This document shows positions 61,216-64,000 of a DNA stretch of 64,000 nucleotides, piece after piece. Position numbers and translations under genes: made by a program. The DNA is from Cercis canadensis (Eukaryota; Streptophyta; Magnoliopsida; Fabales; Fabaceae): contig QAOA01008668.1 in the NCBI GenBank assembly GCA_003255065.1, forward strand, positions 204,183-268,182, read 5' to 3'. Within the stretch, counting starts at the first letter, position 1. Each line of letters begins with the position of its first letter. The notes beneath the pieces were generated by a model that worked only from the letters and a program-made list of their open reading frames with translations, searched no databases and was not told the DNA's origin.

Positions 61216-62611
61216 TATTGTGAGAAAATGGAGCGCAAGTGTATACTATTGTCTTATAAGTAATATAATAAAAAATGAGTTATCATTCCCATGATGATTA
61301 AAGTTATTATTTACCGAAATTAGGTTAATCCCAATTTTATCTGATAAACTGATTAAGGAGAAATTTCAAGAATAAACTTAAATCACCTAAAAGTAAGCAA
61401 AAATAGATAAAAATCAAGAATTAATATAGAGAGAAAGTCTAGGGATTCCAATTTCACCATAATTAATCCCGGTTTTTATTCCTTAATCTAGATTTATTCT
61501 CTCTAATTGCTAGCCAAGATTTCCTAATTTATTCATTAGTCTTTCAGAAGGTCTAGTGAAAATATTTTCAAGTTGTGAACTCACTATATTCCTATGTAAA
61601 TTATAAATAACTAGAAAATTCATTCAATTCTATAGATCTCTTTAATTGATTACACAGGTCATTGAGGTATATCCCTATTCTACATGCAACCTATGATATT
61701 TATCCCAAAGAATTAAACACACAAATCTCTTTCTGGTCTTATTGTGATTAACTAATTAGTGATTAGACAATTAGAAGCATGAAGAACAGATATGAGTACT
61801 CAAATAGAAAAGATAAAATCAAAGATTAATTCCTTAAGAAACTACAACCATTCATAATTAGGCTACATCGTAGCCCTAGAAAGAAATTAGTTCATGACTA
61901 TAAAATAAAATAGAATTGATGAAATCCTAGACATAGATGAAAGATAGATGAAAGATAGATGAAAGAGAAAGAGAATAAAAACTTAGTATGGATCCAAGAA
62001 TAGCTGCTGCTAATCCTCCTCTCTAAGCTTTGTCTTGCCTCTTCTCTGCTTTCAAAAAGTCCAAAAGTTCCTATTCTAAAACCTAAAAGTCTTTCTTATA
62101 CTATTGTTACAAAATTCTAATTTAATTAAGGTAAATAAAAGTCACCACCTATAGTCCCAGTTGGAGCGCTGAGGCCCTTGATTTCGAGGGCTGGGACACT
62201 TTGCCTCTGGTGAAATAAGGAGTTACGGGTGCTGAGGCTCCAATAAAGGAGGGTTGGGGCGCTTCTTTTCTACTTCTTTGAAGTTCTAGGCGCTGAGGCC
62301 CTTAAAGTAGGCAGTTGGGGCTCTTGGCTTATGGTGCTGGGGCTCTTGAACTTCAGAGCTGAGACCTTTGGTTTCAAGAGCTGGGCTTCTAGTTTTCTGG
62401 CCAAATTAAGTTGCTGAATTTTCCTTTGCTTTCTGCCTCCTTTGCACATACTTTAGCACTTATTCCATCTTATTGTACTAAATTCTTCATAACTTAAATA
62501 AATCTACACAAGTAACAAAAGCACATAATTTAACATCAAAATTCCTTAAGAAACAAACAAAAAATATTAAACTAAAGATACTAAAGGAGTGGATATAAAA
62601 TCCACTCAACA
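61216..62611 (-). repeat. Ty3-like solo LTR, unit B
   Basis: From TATTGTGAGAAAATGG to CCACTCAACA, with flanking ATTTG and GTTTG (one mismatch). The complete counterpart of the truncated copy at 39259. Fossil; no internal region is present. Confidence 0.75.
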
Positions 62612-62963
62612 GTTTGGTAAGTTATATATCACATAGGTATGATTATTAATCCATTTCAAAATTCTGTGTGTAGGGGCTCTAGTTCTCTGGCCAAATTAAG
62701 TTGCTTAATTTTCCTTTGCTTTCTGCCTCCTTTGCACATACTTTGGCACTTATTCCATCTTATTGTACTAAATTCTTCATAACTTAAATAAATCTACACA
62801 AGTAACAAAAACACATAATTTAACATCAAAATTCCTTAAGAAACAAACAAAAAATATTAAACTAAAGATACTTAAAGAGTGGATATAAAATCCACTCAAC
62901 AGTTTGGTAAGTTTATATATCACATAGGTATGATTATTAATCCATTTCAAAATTCTGCATGTA
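62383..62963 (+). repeat. Tandem duplication of LTR end plus flank
   Basis: About 290 bp (62383-62672) is repeated at 62673-62963 with few differences. Each copy includes the LTR terminus and about 55 bp beyond it. There is no N between the copies. Confidence 0.85.
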
Positions 62964-63045
62964 CCATATATTTATAAGTTTTGATAGGAAGAATATATAA
63001 TAATCTTAGTAAACAACAATAGTAACAACAACAAAATAAAAATAA

Positions 63046-63522
63046 TACAAGTAGTAAACACAAGTTGTAATTTAAGATACATTAAAATCCGTCCTCTTGT
63101 GAGAACTGAGAAACAACGAAGAGGCAATCATGTAGAATCAGCCAAGCAACAATAACAAAATTGAATGCAGCCACAATCAAATGTCACTAACTGTTGACTA
63201 AAATATTAGAATATTAGCAAAATGAAAAACTAGCAATGAAGAGTTGAAAAAAAGATTTTTTTTTAAAAAAAAAACAAGTTGTACAAGTAGTAAACACAAG
63301 TTGTAATATAAGATACATTAAAATCCGTCCTCTTGTGAGAACTGAGAACCAACGAAGAGGCAATCATGTAGAATCAGCCAAGCAACAATAACAAAATTGA
63401 ATGCAGCCACAATCAAATGTCACTAACTGTTGACTAAAATATTAGAATATTAGCAAAATGAAAAACTAGCAATGAAGAGTTAAAAAAAAAGATTTTTTTT
63501 AAAAAAAAAAAAAAAAAAACCC
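63046..63522 (+). repeat. Tandem duplication, 236-bp period
   Basis: A block starting TACAAGTAGTAAACACAAG at 63046 recurs at 63282, nearly identical. Each copy ends in a T8-A10-type tract. Confidence 0.85.
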
Positions 63523-64000
63523 AAAATGTGATAACTGATAATTGTTACAAATTTACTGGGCAAGCTACAGAACTCCAATCACAATCTCTACCGTGCTTCC
63601 ATGTAAACTTTTCGTTCATTGTAGTAGAAATCACCACCTAATCGTTCACTTTGATCAAAGCTGAGTAGAACACACAAAACAGCTTTTTCTCTCATTTTCT
63701 CGTCAAAAAATTTCCAATCTTAAACCCAAGTTGTCGCAGCAAAACAACAAAAATCCCTATGGCTGAAAGGCAAAAATTTGAACCAATGCTTAAGGTGGTA
63801 TCTGGTATAGGGAATTAAAGTTTTATTCCTACTCTCTTATGTGGAAAAGTTTTATTCCTATTTTTATTGTAAAATTTCATTTTGGCGTATCCTTTATGAA
63901 TAGGGATGATATCTTTCTCTTATAACAAACGCAAAAAAAAATGTATTCCCTCTCACTTTCTTAAAAATGTTAAAACATTTTTTATACCAAACACTGTAAG
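63523..64000. other. Unassigned sequence
   Basis: AT-rich sequence with no supported frame, RNA gene or repeat boundary. Confidence 0.5.

Larger units (their letters stand above)
40433..62400. repeat. Segmental duplication, unit B
   Basis: Second copy of the unit. Order and orientation match unit A: CACTA 3' half, NPF7 gene, non-coding flank, Ty3-like solo LTR, copia LTR locus, Ty3-like LTR. B-only insertions are the Pack-MULE at 42785 and a SINE-like piece at 54746. About 375 bp at 59143-59517 is present here and absent from A. The right limit is approximate: A is truncated within the LTR, while B continues through the complete LTR to 62611. Confidence 0.85.

Noticed and set aside
1-64000. 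A wholly new defence or metabolic system
   Set aside because: Everything recognisable is an NPF7 gene pair or transposable-element material; no unexplained conserved gene cluster was found.

Overview
The window is plant nuclear DNA, most likely from a eudicot. It is AT-rich, has GT-AG introns in a nitrate-transporter gene, and is packed with Ty1/copia and Ty3-type LTR elements, a CACTA element and Mutator-like elements. Nothing bacterial or viral is present, and no CRISPR array, rRNA or confident tRNA gene was found.

The main structure is a direct tandem segmental duplication. Unit A runs from before base 1 to about 40,432. Unit B runs from about 40,433 to about 62,400. Each unit has, in order: the 3' part of a CACTA element, an NPF7-type (NRT1.5/NRT1.8 clade) transporter gene on the minus strand, non-coding DNA with a Ty3-like solo LTR, a SIRE/Maximus-like copia locus, and another Ty3-like LTR. 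The units differ by a few percent by eye and by large insertions. Most insertions have a clean empty site in the other unit, so target-site duplications and insertion order can be read directly.

The unit B NPF7 gene (47,882-52,924) is open over five exons and 600 codons. The unit A copy (3,066-10,048) is dead: the exon 1 splice donor is lost, exon 4 has an in-frame stop, intron 1 holds a 1.7-kb MULE, and a copia element sits about 95 bp upstream of the TATA box.

Insertions only in A: MULE 7,208-8,936; copia element 10,290-15,551; copia element 21,142-27,491 with a nested 1.56-kb solo LTR; solo LTR 27,881-28,694. Insertions only in B: a Pack-MULE (42,785-45,817) inside the CACTA element, carrying profilin exon 1 and about 0.9 kb of a G-type lectin receptor kinase gene, and a short SINE-like insert. 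One SIRE-like copia insertion predates the duplication; it is still full length in A and reduced to a solo LTR in B.

An assembly caution applies. All eight N bases lie between two copies of the same sequence, from 18 to 876 bp where measurable. They look like overlapping contig ends that were abutted rather than merged, so the local tandem repeats at these points are probably false.
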